A stretch of DNA of 64,000 bases from Holothuria scabra (taxonomy: Eukaryota; Echinodermata; Holothuroidea; Aspidochirotida; Holothuriidae): NCBI GenBank assembly GCA_037179385.1, contig CM074179.1, positions 71,881,683-71,945,682 of the forward strand, read 5' to 3'. Below the pieces are notes generated by a model. It did no database searches and had not been told where the DNA came from. It worked only from the letters and a program-made list of their open reading frames with translations. Shown in pieces: positions 61,561 to 64,000 of this stretch. Every line of letters starts with the position of its first letter. Positions within the stretch are counted from its first letter, which is position 1. Made by a program: the position numbers and the translations under genes.

Positions 61561-62825
61561 GCCCAGGGAATCTCAGATTCCAAACACGGGTTAGCAACGT
61601 TATCTTTCACTTTAAGTGTAGCCAATGAACATTATTAGCAGGGAGGCACTAAGACTTTACGATGTACACTGTTATAAAGGTTCGCAGAATTACAGAGAAA
61701 ATATGAAACCAAAAGGTAATGTTTACACATCAAAATTAGAAATTAAATAATAAGTTAAAAACAAAGTAAATAGAGGAAAAGAGTTACTAACAAATCTTAA
61801 CAAATAAAATGGATATACATAGGCCTTACTTAAAAAAAAAAAAAAAGGAAAAAGAAATTAAAAAATCGAAGCTGAACAGTAAGAAAAATCCTAATCTGAA
61901 ATTAGTTGCAACAAATATTAACAGTGAAAACTGCCTGATCGGTGCTTATGTGTCACAAAGTTGTTCCAAATTTCTAACTTTGGAAAGGAAGTTACATTTG
62001 AGGTGAAAGCCGGTATCATGAAGTGACAAATAGGTCAAGTATGCTATTACTTCTGGGAGAACAAAAAGACCGCAATACGTTTGTATCGCTATGTCAGGTT
62101 TTTCCAGAGTAATAGGTCTTCTAAGAGACTTCATCTTCCAATGATAGAGTTCTCCTGATATCGGTTTTGTGTGAAAGAGGTATAAAATAATAACGAAGAC
62201 TCAAAACTCCTTTAAAAGGAAAAGGCGATTGTTTAAGCAATTTACAACATTTTGAGGTGGAAGCAAAAGAATAAGCATGAATGGTTAACTTATTTCCAAG
62301 CTTTGTACCCTGTTGGGGGATATTGTAAGGCAACTAGTAAGTATTATAGCTGTTAAATTTAACGTAGCAAAGCCTCTTTGGGCACGTTAAAAAAAACTCT
62401 TTAAAGTGGCTCATTAAGTCGGTTCATGAAATTCAATAAACTTTCCCAAACCTGTTACGTGTTCTTCACATACCAATGAAAAATGGTCAATCTTAGACAA
62501 TCCCAATACCCTACATACACATTACTATTTTATGGGTGATTAAATTACGGTTCAAGTCGGTTTTCAAAAAGTTCGTGACCAGACACTTTTTTTTAAATTA
62601 TGTACAAAACCGTTATAAGTCAGGACACTAGCAAATTCAAACTTTTAACGTTTTCTGTTACTTTTGGACCTGAAACTTGACTTGAAATGCTAAATTTAAG
62701 CATTGTTATGTGGAAGTGACCCTTTGAGACTCTCTTTGAGTTATCTATAATGTCTATAAGTCAATGAGCCACTTTAAGAGTCAACAATAACTTTAAACCT
62801 TCAAAAACGAGATAGTAGACAGTCA

Positions 62826-62945
62826 ATGCAATGTACCCTCTTTTTCTAGTAAATTTTGTTCTCTAAACAATATATTGCAAAAACAATCGAGGATAGTTAA
62901 GCTTCGATGTTTTGAGAATCTATATTTTTTGATAGAGTGCATCGG
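62826..62945. repeat. Block Y resumes, third copy of the motif
   Basis: Matches 34548-34660 closely (AACAATCGAGGATAGTTAAG in both) and 22612-22720. TTTCTAGTAAAT is an empty site of the MITE at 21357. Confidence 0.65.
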
Positions 62946-63684
62946 TCCAAGTTTGTCAAAGAACCTTTTTCTCTTAACAAAAAGAATTTTCCAACACATT
63001 TTCTCAATAAAAAGCCTGTAAAGGGACCGCTTACAAGATGTAGAAAGTGTCCTACAATTAAGATCATATAAATACGAGGAATTCTTATTCTGGTAGTATC
63101 GAAAAAAAAAAAATAAATAAATAATAAAAATTAGCGATAAAGTCATGGTGCCAATAAAAAAACAGAAAGAAAACCTCTATTCAGCCTAAATTTATAGTCT
63201 TATGCAACACTTTGCCCCAGTAAATAGTAGGGTTAGTTAGGATATAAGCTGTAAAAAAACTTTTTTCGACATTTGTAATAGCCACAAAGCACCGGAAGGT
63301 TTGGATACCGCCTTCTTAGAATCTATAAATAAACATACCTGAGAAATGTCATTGATTTCCGGCCCGGTCATTTCGTTTGGTAGCCTAAGTATACAGTAGA
63401 ATACTGTAACCAGACTTTTCTTCACACCATTTTTAGAAGTTAGTTAAATGGAGTTTCACAGCAGGTAGTAGTGGAAATGGAAAATGAGTTTTACTGCCCA
63501 GTTTCAAATCGATTGGGTCAGTCCAGTCGGCTGTGGCCTTTTTTACAGTTTTGACTCATTGGTAACATGACTACCACTGTTATCAAGATGACTGCTTAAC
63601 TTGGGATATTCAGATAAGGTTTCGAAGGGACACGTAAAAGGAGAGTCAGTATAGAGAGGGAGTATTTTATTTCTATTTTTCTTC
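62946..63684. other. Non-coding stretch within block Y copy 3
   Basis: No match with the other copies was noticed by eye. A-runs at about 63102-63127. No gene is recognised. Confidence 0.35.
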
Positions 63685-64000
63685 CTCACTCTTCGATAAA
63701 ATGAAACTGGATTTTCACACAGCACTTACCCTGTATCAGAGTAAACAAAGTACATGTGACTTTTTTTAATTGCAGAGCCTGTCGCGAAACCAGAACAATA
63801 ACCAATTCAGTCGACACCTCTCTCGGAATTTGGGATTGCAGGGGTAGATCCTTGCTGAAGGAGGCTTTGTTCTATCAAAATATGGCGGCCCAAAACGTAG
63901 GTATAATTGGTTGCACATTTTTGTGTATTAGTCCTGTTTAAAGGATCTATGTGATTACAAGGGAAATTTACACAGCGCCATCCTCGATTCACGGTAAAAA
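63685..64000. repeat. Duplicated block Y, copy 3, last part, cut by window end
   Basis: Matches 27700-27995 and 36955-37240 (ATTCAGTCGACAC, TATCAAAATAT, GTGATTACAAGG). It continues past the window. Confidence 0.6.

Larger units (their letters stand above)
58521..62820. other. Extra 4.3-kb segment in block Y copy 3
   Basis: Copies 1 and 2 of block Y show no counterpart. It holds a 237-bp MITE (59856-60092) and a retroelement-like tail (61345-61390). TATAAA-like words occur at 59336 and 59500, and CCAAT/ATTGG words near 59608-59645 and 60722-60755, which may be chance. Reading frames at 61946-62333 on the minus strand look protein-like in composition but have no motif I know. No gene model can be supported. 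Confidence 0.4.

Overview
This window reads as AT-rich nuclear DNA of an animal, most likely a marine invertebrate; I cannot fix the phylum. It has kilobase-scale introns with GT/AG borders, five degraded Tx1/L1-like LINE fragments plus one CR1/RTE-like fragment, many non-autonomous DNA transposons, simple repeats, and no bacterial-style gene packing. Most open frames are short and lie in repeats or read against them.

The main content I can support is a tandem pair of paralogous three-exon genes on the + strand for small secreted cysteine-rich peptides. Gene 1 has coding exons at 5787-5847, 11884-12018 and 19905-19984. Gene 2 has them at 42263-42323, 49029-49166 and 55737-55855. Intron positions and phases (1 and 1), the signal peptide, eight cysteines in exon 2 and the polyadenylation signals all match between copies. 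The mature peptides differ strongly outside the cysteines. Gene 2 looks intact (105 residues). Gene 1 has a net 10-base shortening in exon 3 that removes the C-terminal cysteines. I do not recognise the family.

Layout: 0.1-1.7 kb LINE end (-); 3.4-4.3 kb MITE; 5.7-20.4 kb gene 1, with LINEs (-) in intron 1 and retroelement ends plus two small DNA transposons in intron 2; 20.7-28.4 kb a non-coding block (Y) whose pieces recur at 30.6-37.5 kb; 37.5-41.9 kb mostly unassigned; 42.1-56.1 kb gene 2, with a MITE and a LINE (+) in intron 1 and a repeat-nested MITE in intron 2; 56.5-58.5 kb block Y again; 58.5-62.8 kb a segment with no counterpart in the other copies; 62.8-64 kb block Y resumed and cut by the window end.

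Because the locus is a mosaic of duplicates, one copy often keeps the empty site of a transposon that is present in another. This defines several element families here, including three or more kinds flanked by TTAA (piggyBac-like) and a family flanked by TA with GGGCAA-rich ends. All alignments and identities were judged by eye.
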